Source: Owenia fusiformis
Taxonomy: Eukaryota > Annelida > Polychaeta > Sabellida > Oweniidae
Length of the DNA: 64,000 nt
Direction of reading: 5' to 3'
Assembly (NCBI GenBank): GCA_903813345.2
Contig: CAIIXF020000011.1
Location: 16,909,754 to 16,973,753, forward strand
The notes under the pieces are model-generated. The model did no database searches, was not told the origin of the DNA, and worked only from the letters and a program-made list of their open reading frames with translations. A program made the translations under genes and the position numbers. Positions 12,801-26,161 of this stretch are shown in pieces (positions within the stretch are counted from its first letter, which is position 1; the number at the start of each line of letters is the position of its first letter).

Positions 12801-15800
12801 AAAAAACATAGTATGGATAAAGTATCTACCGAGCGATCTTGGCCCAAAAATAAATAGTCACATCACTCGATCAGCCATTCTCACGTGTCGTTCTCCATGG
12901 ACAAATGTGTCAGCTCGATTTACAAAACCCTCAGGTTCGCAAATCAAAACTTGGCGTACGATTCCTGGGTTTCGAATCGGTTACAGCTATAAGGAACGAT
13001 CAATAAGCATTTAACTATGAGTGCCAAAAGACCTACAACTTGGCCAGACGTACTGTCTGAACCGATCGTCTCGATACTCAAAGCCAGAACCGACCAGTAC
13101 CCAGCGTGATTCCACCCACAGCCCGAACTGATCGCTTCAATACTCGAACGCAGGAGCTGAATAGAGAATCCGAGAAATTCTCCCCCCTCTTTATATAACT
13201 ATAAGGATGTTTTCGTATGATTAACCCAGACACAACTATATCGAAGAATGGTTTTGATTACGCGAAGGCGGATTAAACTATGTAGATACACAAGCAAGAA
13301 GACAACAATCAAGAAACTACACCATGTTATCCGATGGTGACGGATAACAGAAGAAAGAACCCTTGCGACTTGGCATGGCTAGCTTCTCAGTTTCTATGTG
13401 ATGAACTATACCCCACCTGTTTGACGAATTGTCGTGACATTGTCACATTGAACAACAATACCAATGATTCCAGCATTCTACTCTCTGTAACAATACGTCA
13501 TCACTGACTTTGGACATGATTTCATTTTGAATACCAGAATTTCAGTTTTTCTATTCATATCATATAGGCGTCAGTAGACCGACGTCATCGTAGCACCTAG
13601 TGTTCCGATGCGTTTGTTGTAGCATGGAATTCTGGGCTTTAAAGCCTAATAGCATGAACAATGTGATATCTAAAATAGCTTCTAATGAACCTTTAAGTGG
13701 TTGTCATCACCTTTAGACTTTTACCACGCATGTTTAGGTTACACCTTAATGCATGGATAATTCAAATTGTTTAAACTTTGTCCAAATGGTATTTACCTAT
13801 TTCTATTCTCCACGCAACATACTACTGTATTGACAAATTTGGCGTTTTAAATGGGGTTTAAATGGCTCGAGCATTGCGAATTATTTTAGTATTAGATGCA
13901 TTGTCGTTTTCACAGCCGCATGCTCTGTTTGCCATTTCGTTTAACCATGGGCTCTAGAGCCCATGGTTTAACGTACATTCATTTCTTCCCTAATTTTTGT
14001 TTTGATAACTTCCGTTCTGCTACCTACATCATTAAGCTGCCTTAAGGATGATAACATAACTCAGCATGTTTTCGTTGCACACTGAAACTGTACGTTTATA
14101 CTGACAATGCAATCAACACCGAACGACACCAATATTTGTTTATTCATGCAATTTAAAGAGAGAATCAGATCTAGCGAACAGCCAAGCAAGAAATATTTTA
14201 GAATATTCCTGGCTTATGTCAATCCTTTTCATGTCTATTTTCTAACAATCACCAAAGTGTATATTTCATTTTAAGAAAACTAACCATTTGTACGATAATG
14301 TAATTTTCTGGTTACTATTTTTATCATTTTGAAGAATTTAAACATTTTGCACCTATTTTCGAACTTTGAACCCATTATAACTTTACCGATTTATAATATG
14401 TAGTGGTTCTTTGGGATATTGTATTTGGGATTGTAAGGAATAGATTGGCTGGCTGTTCAATTGAACAAGTTGATTGTAATTTTGTCACCCCCATAAATCT
14501 GATTCTGCCTTAATATTATGCTCGTTATTTCAGCTAAGTCACATGCACATGCCTTCACGCATTGAGCAGAGTAGCAAAGTGAATGGCGAGAGACATCCCA
14601 CTGTGTTTTGATCATGGCATTTCTCTTTCTTATTAATTTCCCTTTTCAGAGTCCAGAAGCGTCCCCCTGAATCTTGAAATTCCACAAATCAATGTCCAAT
14701 TTTCGAATACCAAGGATGCATGCATATTGGTTCTTAATCACAGATTATCAACATTTCGACATTTTAAGCATCAGAGGAAATCTGATTATATTTTCTTTAA
14801 GCTCAACATTGTCATTTTAGAACAGCATAGCATGGATATCTTTATGTAAATGCGACCCGAAACTTGCTTCACCATTTACTATCTAACCATCACGCATCAA
14901 CCCATGAGCGGGTCACACGTTGTCAATGCCCTGTCTTTGGGCGTGCATTCGTAGGTTCAGCACTTGATGATACATCATGATTATTCATAGTCTTCAATAA
15001 GTTCCTTTCTAGAAATATTCATGGTCATGACCTGCTGTTTCTCGCGATATATGCGACTTCTATACGTACACTTCTATACGTACACTGTGTTATTTATCTT
15101 AGGCGTAAGCTTTGCTGTAAAACCATTTATATCTTATGATACATGCATGAAAGATGATATGATTTCACATCACTTGGATTCATACGAAGATCTTTCATAT
15201 GCGTTCATACATGTGACATGTGCATTCCTCTTCGCTGTAATTTTGTTTTGATATCATATCGGCAATTTTAAATTACTTTGTGTCATTGTACCTTTATTTA
15301 ACCCCTATGTATTTTTACAATCCATCTTATCTTATTTAATATACGGTCCTCGATATTTTATGTTTCGCCTAGGATACTTCACTTTGTGGTAACAACTTTG
15401 TTTTCCATATTTAGGGTCCGTACCGACACCTGTTGCTTAGACGTCATAACCTTATCTTAAGGACCAGGGGCTCATGTGTGCGGTTTGGCGGTTTTGGGGG
15501 CTGTCGAGTTGCGTAAATGGATTTTGTAAAAACGCAGCGTCTTAGACTGACCATCGTAACTCCGGGAATCGCGGTGTCCACACTCACACCCCTCCCGGCG
15601 ATGACCAGTCTAACAGACAAGCTTCTGCCATCTAACCAACCGCACACGCCTTGTTTTGTTATTTTATTGGGAGAGGGTTCACAGGAATTAATATTGTGTT
15701 TTTGAATTAAAACCAGGTTAATGGAATTGATCACTCGACCAATACGTTACGCCTCTTGCGTATCTCTTCTCGCTCCACACACTTCAGTAACTATACATTC

Positions 15801-18800
15801 GAGCATCTTGTATTCAGTCAGTCAACAGTCAACATACTCGTTTTCATTATTCTTACAATACCATCATTCATACGTTTTTTACTGTATTACAACTTTTTCC
15901 CCACCCACCATCATCCCTTATTTCCTTTTTTTTTTATTTCAGATCATATAATTCATGCTTGCCTTGAAAGGGCACATGAATTCATGTCAATATAGGCCTG
16001 CCCCAAAAAGGTGCCTTCTTGTTGTCTCCACATGCCTGCCTGAAACACTGGTGCATGTTACAAAACTGCGCATGCCTGCCTGAAACACTCGACGTGCATG
16101 TTACAAACTTCATATGCCTGCCAGAAACACCGGGGCATGTTACAAACTTACCATGCCTGCCTGAAACACTGGTGCATGTTACAAATTTCACATGCCTGCC
16201 TGAAACACTGGTGCATGTTACAAACTTACCATGCCTGCCTGAAACACTGGTGCATGTTACAAATTTCACATGCCTGCCTGAAACACTGGTGCATGTTACA
16301 AACTTCATATGCCTGCCTAAAACACTGGTGCATTTAATAAATCGGTGGCGGGGGCTGTCGAGTTGCGTAAATGGGTTTTGTAAAAACGCAGCGTCTTAGA
16401 CTGACCATCGTAACCCCGGGAATCGCGGTGTCCACACTCACACCCCTCCCGGCGATGACCAGTCTAACAGACAAGCTTCTGCCATCTAACCAACCGCACA
16501 CGCCTTGTTTTGTTATTTTATTGGGAGAGGGTTCACAGGAATTAACGAATGATTTACAAATGTATGAAATAGCATGGAGTTATATCTTAGAATGACAAAG
16601 ATATTAGGAAAAATAGGGTTGCCGTTTTTTGACCCCTGTATTTCACAATGTAATACTTACCGTCTACTCTACCCTTGATTAAATTGACAGATATTAAAAG
16701 ATATATTCTGATATGTCAGATATATATCAGAATCTCCACCCATTTAAGAATGTAGGGTTACTATGTAGGAGTTACGAAGGTATAGTGTAACCAAGAGGGG
16801 GGATAACCCCAGAGTTCAAAGAATTTATTATTTAAACCCGTATTGAAATGACATACATTTCTGATTGGTCGAAAATGACGTCATCCACGGTGGCTTCAAA
16901 ATTTTCGAAATACGACTCGAACAAGATTATGTTCATTTCTGGGGTATTACCAATATCATAGCTTCTAATTTCATATCTAGATAAAGAAAGGTATACGGAA
17001 TATGCCTACATCAATAAAACACCACATCGATGTGTAGTATTTGGAAACTAGCCGGTGAAAATTTGAACAAACGAAGGTGGTAAACAAGAGACGTAATTAT
17101 GGCTGTCATGTCTAAAGCGCTGGGTCTTTCCCTCCTCTTAATGTAATCACACTATTAGAAGATATCTCTAAGTAATAGCACGTTCATGCTCTAGACAGCC
17201 ATTTTGAATTTTCTGAGGGACGAATCAGAAAAACAGCACCACAATTCCTTCAATTTGAGTATAATATAGCCAATTTTTCAACACATATGAAGAAAATCTG
17301 TTTAAAACTTCTAGTATTCGAGTTTTCCTCCGGACGGACAGAATGACTGACAGACGTACGGACTGTCTGACGGAGGGCTACACTATATCCCTACAGAAGT
17401 TCGCTCGTTGGGATAATAAATCATGTCATGCCTTATAACTTAAAATGATCCGAGCCAATTCACATTCTGTAAAGAATTCCAGCACTCTTTCCAAGTCAGT
17501 CTTTCGTTACTTGATTCCCAACTTTTACGGATGAGGTACAGTTATTTAAATCAGTAACTAATAAAACATTTTTGCGAACTATTTACTGACTCTATGGTTT
17601 ACCTGATAATTCAGCAGTCGGCCATGTGTAAACTCTGGAGTACTCCATGAAAGATGATATGATTTCACATCACTTGGATTCATACGAAGATCTTTAGGTG
17701 AGGATGGTTCTGAAAAATAAAAAAATCGTATGTATTTCCAGAAAAAAACGATTTCAAAACAGAATTATAACTCTTTTCTAAACTGGTTACTCACTATCGG
17801 CAGGAGTCATTGTGTCAAAGACCAAGATCTTCGGGCCCTCAAGATCTGCATTATTTACAATGGACAGCTCCACTTTATATTGGGTTTCAAACTCAAAATC
17901 TTTATTCGTTAGTTCTATATTCTCCTCGGGTATATCCATGAAAAACTCTCCATTTCGATAAATCCTGTAGGATAGCATTTCGTCGCACTTTATTTCTTCC
18001 TTAATAGGTCTCTGAAACATAAACACAAAACAGAAACATCTAAATCGTATTTTCCCCCTTTGAGGTTCATACAGGTTCATATCTTTTTTAAGTAATATTT
18101 CTGGCCAAGGCTGTCATTGGTGTAGGCTAAATGTAACTATTTGAATGATATTTCTATTCTTATTGCATGGTCGATACCTGAAATGGTTCATTTCTTTAAA
18201 ACACTTGTTTTTTGAATATGAATGCTTTGGCATAGTTCGAGGTAAACAATATTATCCCACATTAAAGTCTTATCCGTGCATAATTCCATGAATACCACGG
18301 AGTCCCATTGAGCAAGCCCAAACAATGCTAAAATAAATAGAGGCTTCACCGTGTCCCATTGGTATATGTTGGGCTTATTCAACTAACAACAATATATCAT
18401 GTTATTATTGTCATATGGTTCGATCATTCGTGTTTGATACAAGCTCGTCAATAAAATGATACATTATATTTAAAATCATACGATATCTTATAGTTAAGCA
18501 TAACATATACGTGTAAAATTCATATTTAGTTTCAAAATTCCAAACAGATATTTATTAAGTACATACCACCCAGGTAAATTTTGTAGTAAGAGTTGATGGT
18601 CCTGTGTGATCCGAAGATGATGTAATGACAAAGTCATATGTGACATTCAGTGTCGAATATGTTGGATCTACAAGTAAGAGACAAACCATATGGTTTTTAT
18701 TGCTCCTATTTTACCTTGCTATTTCTAGACAATCGATTTTTATTTTTGAGGAATGTAGATTTCCTGTTTCATAATATGTTTTGAATTTTAATGATTAATT

Positions 18801-21800
18801 AATTTTCTTACTTGTGCATGTATTCAATGGGTTACTCCAGTCAGAAGCAGTTCCATTTCTTGTATCATTAGCTTCATATGGGTACAATGCTGACACACGG
18901 AAAACAAAGCTGCTATCCTTTGATAAGTTGTCAATTCTTGCCATTAACCCAGAACTGTTAATCCATTCTATATTATCATCTTCGTCTGTTGAAAGTTTGT
19001 ATTCAACTCTGAAGGTTTTATTAGTTGCAATATTACGTTTGGTTGTACTCTTATCATCGACAAGACTCCATTCTATCTCAATGTAATCAGCACCTCGACT
19101 CTTGAAAGCTGGTTTACCATCTATCTCGGGAACCTCTGAAATTACAAGTGAAATCCAATCATATGCACTTATTATGCCAGAAAAAAATTGATTTTACAAA
19201 AATAGCAATTCGAAACATTAATCGCTATTTCAAAAACAAAATATCACACAAGCGTACCTTGATTACAAATGTATTTTGGATAGTAATTTTGTTCACAATC
19301 ACCACTGCAAACACCATCTTCCCTCTTACATTCATCCCGTGTCTTGCAATGTCTTGTACACTCCTCAGCACAGTTGACTCCCCATTTTCCAGTTGAGCAT
19401 CCTGAAAGTACCGTCTCGATTCATTGTTTTTAAAAAGTGTCAAACAATTTCAAAATGCTGTGCAAGAATTGTTCAGTTCATGGTGGCATACTTGTTCTCT
19501 GGCAAGGTGAATCCTGCAAAATGCTCATATTATATTCGTAGTGTCGAATAATTCAATAATGTAATGATTAAAAAATGATAAGATATCTACTCATTATGCA
19601 TTCCTTCTCGGGTCCATATCCCGCCATGCAATCCCCTGGACACCATCCATTAGCCTTGATACAAGTCGTGCCAGCTTTGCACTTTCTGAAGCACTTTTCA
19701 CAAGAGGCACCATAGTGACCATCAGTACACTCTAAATAAAAAGGATGAAAGCACATCTGCCATAAATATGAGACGTGGGATATTAAGAGATCAATTGGAC
19801 TTTACTATGATAATGTACAGCTGTACGTGGAGAGATTAGCATTCCTCAGACCAAAGACCTTGTATACAAATATCATATTCATGACTATATATCACAACTA
19901 TAAATATTCAAATCATATTACATTTAAATTCTTGTAGATTTCGTGAACAGTTTTTCTGAAACTATGTTTGTCCCTCTGGGACTTTACTATGATAATGTAC
20001 AGCTGTACGTGGAGAGATTAGCATTCCTCAGACCAAAGACCTTGTATACAAATATCATATTCATGACTATATATCACAACTATAAATATTCAAATCATGT
20101 TACATTTAAATTCTTGTAGATTTCGTGAACAGTTTTTCTGAAACTATGTTTGTCCCTCTGGGATTTTTTTTTTTTTGGATCTTACACATACATCATACAT
20201 GATATACACACATGTTCATATAATTCTTTTACATTTTACAAATAGGTACTATTTTAACAGCTCATCTCCATGTATGAGGATTTTCTAACAATATGATTTA
20301 CAAATGTTTACAGCATAACGTACAATGGTCTTCAAAAACATATAGATTACCACAGTTTTATAATATATAAATCCATACCTTAAATATAATACATAGGTAT
20401 TGGCTTAATAGTTCACTAACCGATCTCCAAGTCTTATAGAATGTTTCTTGCATATCATTTGAATTTGCAATGTTTTGTTCATCTTTGATTTTATATTTTA
20501 TGATTTCCTTTATTTGGATAAAGGTGATTTTAGTTTTAGTCAGTCTCGATTTATGTATTAAACTTTTTGTATACAAAATACAAAAATTTATGGCTTTAGT
20601 TTTATCCTCGTTTTCTTCATCTAATTTTCCTATAATTATATCTTTATATGTTAGATCAACATCGAGGACAATTTTGAAATCATCCCAAATCTTGGCAGAG
20701 TTTGGGCACTCAATATAAAAGTGTATGGTATCATCGATTTTGTTATTATTGCATATATCACACAATTTTGAATTTTTGATCTTCTTTTGAGTTAGAAAGT
20801 TATTGTTTGGCGTTAGATTTAAAATGAGTTTGTATTGGAGACATTGTATTCTTGGTTCACGTACAGTCTTAAAAGGTAAAGTGAAAATATGTTTCCATTC
20901 CTCTTCTGCGACATTAAATTTTGTAATTAGGAAGTTTTTACCAGTTGGTTCTTTGAATAAATCCTCTATGAGACACCAATAGATAGTTTTAGTTTTAATA
21001 GCCTTGATGTTAATTGTACCGTCTTTAATTTGAAGTTCTTCATTTTTAAGCTTCTTGTCATTTGAATTTTGTTTAATTAATTGTTTCCATGTGTGTGGTA
21101 TTGCGTGGATTAAGCCATAGAAGGTTACGAATGGTGTATTAATGTTGTATTTACGAGAAAATTCTTCAAACCCCATGAAATCATTATTAATAACAAGGTC
21201 TTTAATTTGAAGAGTACCCTTGTTAATCCAGTTAGCATAACTCACTGTTAAATTATTAATTTTTATAAAATCATTATTCCATATATACTCCTTTAAGACA
21301 AGTTCCTTATTATATGGCTCTTTATTATGTAAACATTTCCACGTTTCCATCATACTGAGGTAAAATGGTGGTAATCTAGCCAAGGTTTCTACTGGAAATT
21401 TAGATTGAAAGATTGCCTCCGGGATTTGATGGAAATGATTAACTGATCTAAAATGTGCGGCTTTTCATTATGATAACGTCGATGTAAAAAGTGTTTCTCA
21501 CCATACACCTCAATGTCGCATATTGACAATACTGCACTCGAAGAAGTGATGTTTTTCACTCTGATTGTGATTTCGTCTGTAGATTTGGAAGAACAGTCAA
21601 TTTTCTTTTCATCTTTATGACCAAATACTTTCTCCTCACATTTTTCTCCGCTAGGTTTCATTGTTACCTCTAATGTTTGGTTTCCAATGTTGTCCGGATC
21701 TATAAGAAGTCGAGGTGAATAGTGTTCTTGGTTAAATATAACACGAGTGCAACTAGCTTTGAAATGTCTCCTTTCCAATGTTGTCAGGATCTCAATTAAA

Positions 21801-24800
21801 TAAATTAAGACATGATGAATAAATATTTGAAACATACCATCTGCACAAGGGATATCGGAAATAACATTTGGCAAAAATGGTTCAAGCATATAAGACCTGA
21901 ACTTGTCATGGTACTTTGAGACTAAGATCCAACAGACGTCGCTTCTTTTCATTTTAAATTGACACGAATCTCAATGGCAATTAATATCATATCTTGCCGT
22001 GGCATATCAAATGTCAAATATGCTACCATTGGCCTAAAACGTAAGTGAGGAATGCAGAGAAATTAAGAAATCATTAATAGATGCAACACACGTATGTGTT
22101 ATTTGCCGCACAAATTCTTTTGCCTCACCTCCTATGAGATTGTATGTGTAGATGCTGTTTGATTCAGAACCGTAATTTTGGCATATATCTCCAAAGTATT
22201 TACAGTCCTGTTTTCCGGGTTCAAACTCAAATGCACCACAGAAACCAGACAAGTCGCAATTAGTTTTGCATTCTTGAAATGTAGATGCAGTGAGGTCTCC
22301 TTTTATGTCATCGTTGCAAGTATTACGTGTTACATTGTAACGTAAAGGATCTGAAATAGAGTATTCGTCTAAAATGCATTCAAACAATAGTTGTATAGCA
22401 TATCATTACTTACATTGTGGGCTAGTGGTCTCATATTCATTGTTATACCATTGTATGCGACATCGAAAAGTATGGAGGGGAACAATTTTACATCGGCGTC
22501 ATCATGCTATGAAAAGCCCTACATTTTAACTTATTCATCATTTGCATTGCTTTATCAAGCTTAGTCATGAAACAAGCCTAATCTGAAGTCCAAACGGACC
22601 CCAGGATATATTTTGCAATTACTTTGCAACCAGAGAAGCTTTTTTTCATTCTGACATCAGTTTTACAGGTTAATCTATTACCTTTCAGAATATGTATGCA
22701 TTATTTATCATACATGCATGGAAATATGTGTAAACCTAATCATAAGGGGTCAGGTGTTTTAGCATTTTGTAACATTTGGTAGCATTTATATTATAACACT
22801 GTATTAATTGAATATGTTTCAGTGATAGTGATGTTCTTTGGCCTCAAGTAGCACAAAAAGTCATAATGCGATTTATATCTGGTTTGTTTTATCTGAAAGG
22901 AATTATATTAATTGAGGATTAGAGTGAATTTCATGTTGATAGAATGATTATTTCTGATATGATTATTGCAAAGAATGAGCTCTGGGGTCCAAACGGACCC
23001 CAAAAACCATTTAAGGGTTAAAAAAATCATGACATTGATACATTACCGAAAACACTGAAAATACATCACCGAAACACCCCTTCAGTGGTTTTGTGAGAAT
23101 ACCCCTAAGATATTATTTCATCACACGGCGATAGATGATTTGCATTTCATTAAAATAATTATGTGCATGCATGCATGTCACAACAACCAAGGAGTTGTAA
23201 TACCTGCAAAATAGCCTCACGGGTGTTTAGCAGATACGGTGATACCATGAGCATTTGAGAATCCACGTTGCGCTGAAACTTACCACTGACCTCGCTAAGC
23301 ATATGCCTAAGCCCCGCGCAACAACCATGAAACCGCCGAGCAAGCTCATGATATCACCGGATCTGCTTTACCTCATGTAGCCTGCTGACTTGGTGATACA
23401 GAAACAATTAACAATACCCAATCATCCGCAAGATTCTATTAAATACACACCACCCGTTATTGCATAGACACTCATTGCCCATGGTCCTCCAGTACCAATC
23501 ACATCTTTCTCAACATCCCTAGCATTGCCAGAGTATCCCGTACACTCAGTTGAAATGCCGTGTTTGTCGTATGTCTTATATCCGGTAGTTGAAGTAACGC
23601 AAAATCCACCATTGAGGACACCAATTAGTTCGCTGTTATTGGCTGTTATTGCGGCGAAGCACTTCTTCACTTCCAATACTCGATTCCAATAATCATCGTG
23701 CAGATAAGGGATATCTTCGTTTTCAATGTACCAACCCAGTGCTCTGTCGACCCCGGTTTCTCCAAAACATCCAAAATATGTATACGGAAGAGCTAAATAA
23801 AAACATTGGCAATGTTGTTTAAACTGATTCGCCACACTTCTTTGATTGATATTCGGGTCATTTAAACTGCCCCGCCTCAGCGTTACTTGCATTACTATGG
23901 CAACGACAGAATTTACAAATCAAATCGCTTGAATTTGAAACTCTAAAAGTGAATGAAAAAAATCTGAATCTATGAACAAATAAAAAATTATGACATTATT
24001 CTGTTTATTTCCTGGACACCCTGTACATTTCCTGAAAATCTTGAATAATATATTGAAGCGACACTTTACTAGTATGTCACATTTTATATTTATGTTAAGA
24101 GTTACTATACCACACGGTTCGCAAACAGCGTCGCCCCGAAAAATGCATCCCTAGAGCCCTCATGTTTGGAATACATTGTCAATTATGATGAGGTCTTCTA
24201 GAGTTGCATTGTGTACACAAATGTTCTTTTGAGGAATCAGAATAGCATAAACGTTTTCGATTCTCAATGAAAATGCAGTTTCTAGAAGGTTCAATGAAGG
24301 GTATTCGTGATATAAATAATTTTGTCAATCTATTACTAATATAGCCAACTCATGTACATGTCCCATAATGTGAATAGAAGTTATGAGCATTTTAGGGGTT
24401 ACCCTAAACTAAAAGAAATAGAAAAACACCAAATGTACATACCACCAACAGTAATTCGTATACTATGTACGTAATAATCTCTATCAAATACTATCGTGAA
24501 TGTTGGTTCTTCATCACCATTAGAACGAGCACATGTTGTCGTATCACCATCAATAGCAAGCGATGCCCGAGCAGGTATCTTCTCATGATTGTCGTTGAAT
24601 TCATAGTAAGTTGACGACTGGGATGCAGTTAAGCTTGATTTCGGAATTTGTTGAGTATTTGAGGCACAATCAATAATACCTGGCGAATAACACAACATAA
24701 ATGTATGAGGTCTCAATGACATATCGAATATGTAATGCCTCGTTTATTATTTTTAATGTCATCACAAATCCATTTGAAAAAGTTATTTCCTCGTTCATTT

Positions 24801-26161
24801 AATATCCCCCAAAAATCAAAACATGACACATTTCGACTGAAACCACTACGCTATAAGCGGATTCTCATGGCGTTATTAGTTTCTAAAGCCTTTCAGCTAC
24901 CATATGCTTGTTTAGTGGGGTGGTAAAAATCTATTTAAATTCTAGATTTCCTTCATCTCCTAGATTCTAGTCGTGATTGAGTCTGGATTTGGTGTCACAG
25001 CAACTATTATTTTGAGTCAAAACAACATGAAAATTCTGCCACGCTTGACTTGAATATGCCAGATTGTTATCAAGCAATATCGGCCAATTGTTCAAACGGT
25101 TTGTTTTTTTGCAACTCACTTTTATAATTGCCATTGCATTGTTACTTAAACTTTTTATCATTTGTTTTTTTCAAATGATGCCGGGGTAGGCCTACACAAA
25201 AATCATAAAATTCGAGTATTCTTTATATTATTTTACACTACACATCTTAAAATATACATTACTAACGTAAGGGTAGCCCAAATATTTTTTAGAAACACAA
25301 ATACTTCCTAGACAGGTACATATCAAATCAAGCGTGATAGTTAATCTCGCGGGCTACAGTACAACGTGAGGGTGATGAAGTTTAAGCAGACTGATTCTTC
25401 GTTTCAGAAAGATCTGGTTTTAATTCTTGATATTTTTATATGTAAATGTCTGTAACAACACCCTTGACAGTGAACGTTATGGTGAATTTCATATTTAAAC
25501 CTACATAAACTCCAAATGTAGAATACGGGCGGGTAAGATACTGTGTTACGCAAATTCAAACTACTTGTATCGTACCTTACTGTTAACGCGCGTTATATTG
25601 AATACTTCATTCGGAGTTTGTGTAGGTTTAACTATGAAATACACCATTAAGTTCACTGTCTGGGATGTTGTTACAGACATTAATTAACATATAGAAATAT
25701 TTAGAAACTAGACCACATCTTTCTGAAACGATGAAAGCATTAGTGTTTCCTCACATTTCATCACCGTTGTACCATACCCCACGCGTTCGACTGTCACGTT
25801 TAGTTTTGTACAGCCGTGTCCTGGGTGAAACATAGTTCGTTTAGATTTGTAACTAGAACCCAGCACCTAAATCAATCTGAACTAACTGTCAAAAATTTGG
25901 CGTATTTTGACCACCCTAATAATTAGTTAACATCATATATGCCAGTTTATATTTTAGGTTGTGTTTTTTCTAGATAGCCGCCTCCCCATGCCAAAAAGTT
26001 TTGTAAATATGTTATATTTTATATAATAAATTTATAGAAACTTACACATGTTCTTTGGATATAAAATGTAATATAATGCAAGAATCAAACTTACCGTTGT
26101 TGATGCTCAAAACAGCGGATGCTGAAAAAGCATATTGTAAATACAGGTGTACGCTTTTCAT
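9857..26161 (-). CDS. Receptor paralogue B: full-length multidomain membrane receptor, 14 exons, about 900 aa
   Basis: Hand-built model: 26161-26095, 24679-24443, 23792-23451, 22350-22129, 21699-21502, 19731-19591, 19401-19258, 19135-18812, 18667-18567, 18011-17795, 17709-17603, 11293-11125, 10491-10356, 10154-9857. The sum is 2703 nt with no stop before the end. Approximate domains: signal peptide 1-22; galactose-binding N-half 23-101 (SQSSTYYEF, DGDTTTCAR); WSC-like 102-215 (YFGCFGE, DRALGW, NRVLEVKKCF); PAN-like 216-289 (six cysteines, CDLSGFCGAFEFEPGKQDC); jelly-roll C-half 290-355 (LSICDIEVYG); EGF 356-402 and 403-450; FN3 451-558, 559-664, 665-756; membrane helix about 774-797; RRNKR stop-transfer; tail 802-900. 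Tail tyrosines: DYQNM (YxxM and YxN type), MEYAEI, PEYENT, TYLD, HVYEQL. Most exon borders are phase 1. Intron 11 (11294-17602) is swollen by repeats and a LINE tail lies in intron 5. Ligand unknown; role in recognition or adhesion signalling is inferred. Confidence 0.82.
11530..12090 (-). other. Unassigned coding-like block inside gene B intron 11
   Basis: On the minus strand a frame runs for about 180 codons with one or two stops, reading pieces such as SFTFDDANGYPITVN, TPKIKCRVISPEQ and CWPTGAPRFKCCNNCDYQ. Base composition is markedly richer in GC than its surroundings. The plus strand is also open for 152 codons, so strand is uncertain. I do not recognise a family. It could be a captured or processed gene fragment, or part of a transposon. 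Confidence 0.3.
12208..12416. repeat. 209-bp direct repeat, copy 1
   Basis: Begins attgtgtttttgaattaaaa and ends attacaactttttc. It matches 15693-15899 almost perfectly, apart from a 2-bp indel and one or two substitutions, so the copies are young. The 3.3 kb between them has no recognised coding domain. Confidence 0.8.
15496..15691. repeat. 196-bp direct repeat, copy 1 (pair with 16350-16545)
   Basis: Begins ggggggctgtcgagttgcg-like sequence and ends ttcacaggaattaa; copy 2 differs at only two or so positions. The pair encloses the second 209-bp repeat and the 39-bp minisatellite. It could be the ends of a small composite element, but no target duplication or internal signals support a class. 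Confidence 0.75.
15693..15899. repeat. 209-bp direct repeat, copy 2
   Basis: Near-identical partner of 12208-12416. It directly follows the first 196-bp repeat, with one base between, so the two repeat families are joined here. Confidence 0.8.
16029..16337. repeat. 39-bp minisatellite, about 8 units
   Basis: Unit catgcctgcctgaaacactg followed by gtgcatgttacaaatttca. 39 is a multiple of three, so long frames stay open on both strands with a 13-residue period. These frames are a by-product of the repeat and not genes. Confidence 0.9.
16350..16545. repeat. 196-bp direct repeat, copy 2
   Basis: Partner of 15496-15691, starting directly after the minisatellite and ending ttcacaggaattaa. Same orientation, nearly identical. 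Confidence 0.75.
19799..20162. repeat. 182-bp tandem duplication in gene B intron 5
   Basis: Two adjacent copies (19799-19980 and 19981-20162) beginning actttactatgataatg and ending gtttgtccctctggg differ at one or two positions. The second ends exactly at the poly-T start of the LINE insertion, so the duplication and the insertion may be linked events. Confidence 0.85.
20163..21390 (-). mobile_element. 5'-truncated L1/Tx1-like LINE, C-terminal end of ORF2
   Basis: A 341-residue minus-strand frame (21383-20358) reads like the region after the reverse transcriptase in L1/Tx1 LINEs: PPFYLSMMETWKCLHN, EEFSRKYNI, IPHTWKQLI, then the zinc-knuckle-like CDICNNNKIDDTIHFYIECP. A 14-base T run at 20163-20176 on the plus strand is the A tail of the minus-strand element. 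It lies in the intron between the jelly-roll C-half and first EGF exons of gene B. No clear target duplication was found next to the 5' end. The frame is intact, but most of ORF2 is missing. Confidence 0.8.

Larger units (their letters stand above)
11294..17602. other. Intron 11 of gene B, repeat-rich
   Basis: A 6.3-kb intron that is about 0.27 kb in gene C and about 0.25 kb in gene D. It holds an unassigned coding-like block (11530-12090), a 209-bp direct-repeat pair, a 196-bp direct-repeat pair, a 39-bp minisatellite, and a near-palindrome (core 13943-13968, aaccatgggctctagagccc and its mirror). The stretches 12417-15495 and 16546-17590 otherwise show nothing I can name. Confidence 0.65.

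Noticed and set aside
13943-13968. 26-bp perfect palindrome as an operator or origin
   Set aside because: A single palindrome without partners or context; more likely the junction of a small foldback element.
15982-16399. Long open frames on both strands with a 13-residue repeat (HACLKHWCMLQT and KFVTCTSVSGRH)
   Set aside because: They come from the 39-bp minisatellite, whose unit length is a multiple of three; no domain and no splice or start context.
15496-16545. The 196-bp direct repeats as LTRs
   Set aside because: No target duplication, primer site or coding region supports this; flanks do not match. Kept as plain direct repeats.
20358-21383. 341-residue frame as a host gene
   Set aside because: Sequence is the C-terminal part of an L1/Tx1-like ORF2 with its zinc-knuckle and an adjacent A tail, so it is a LINE fragment.
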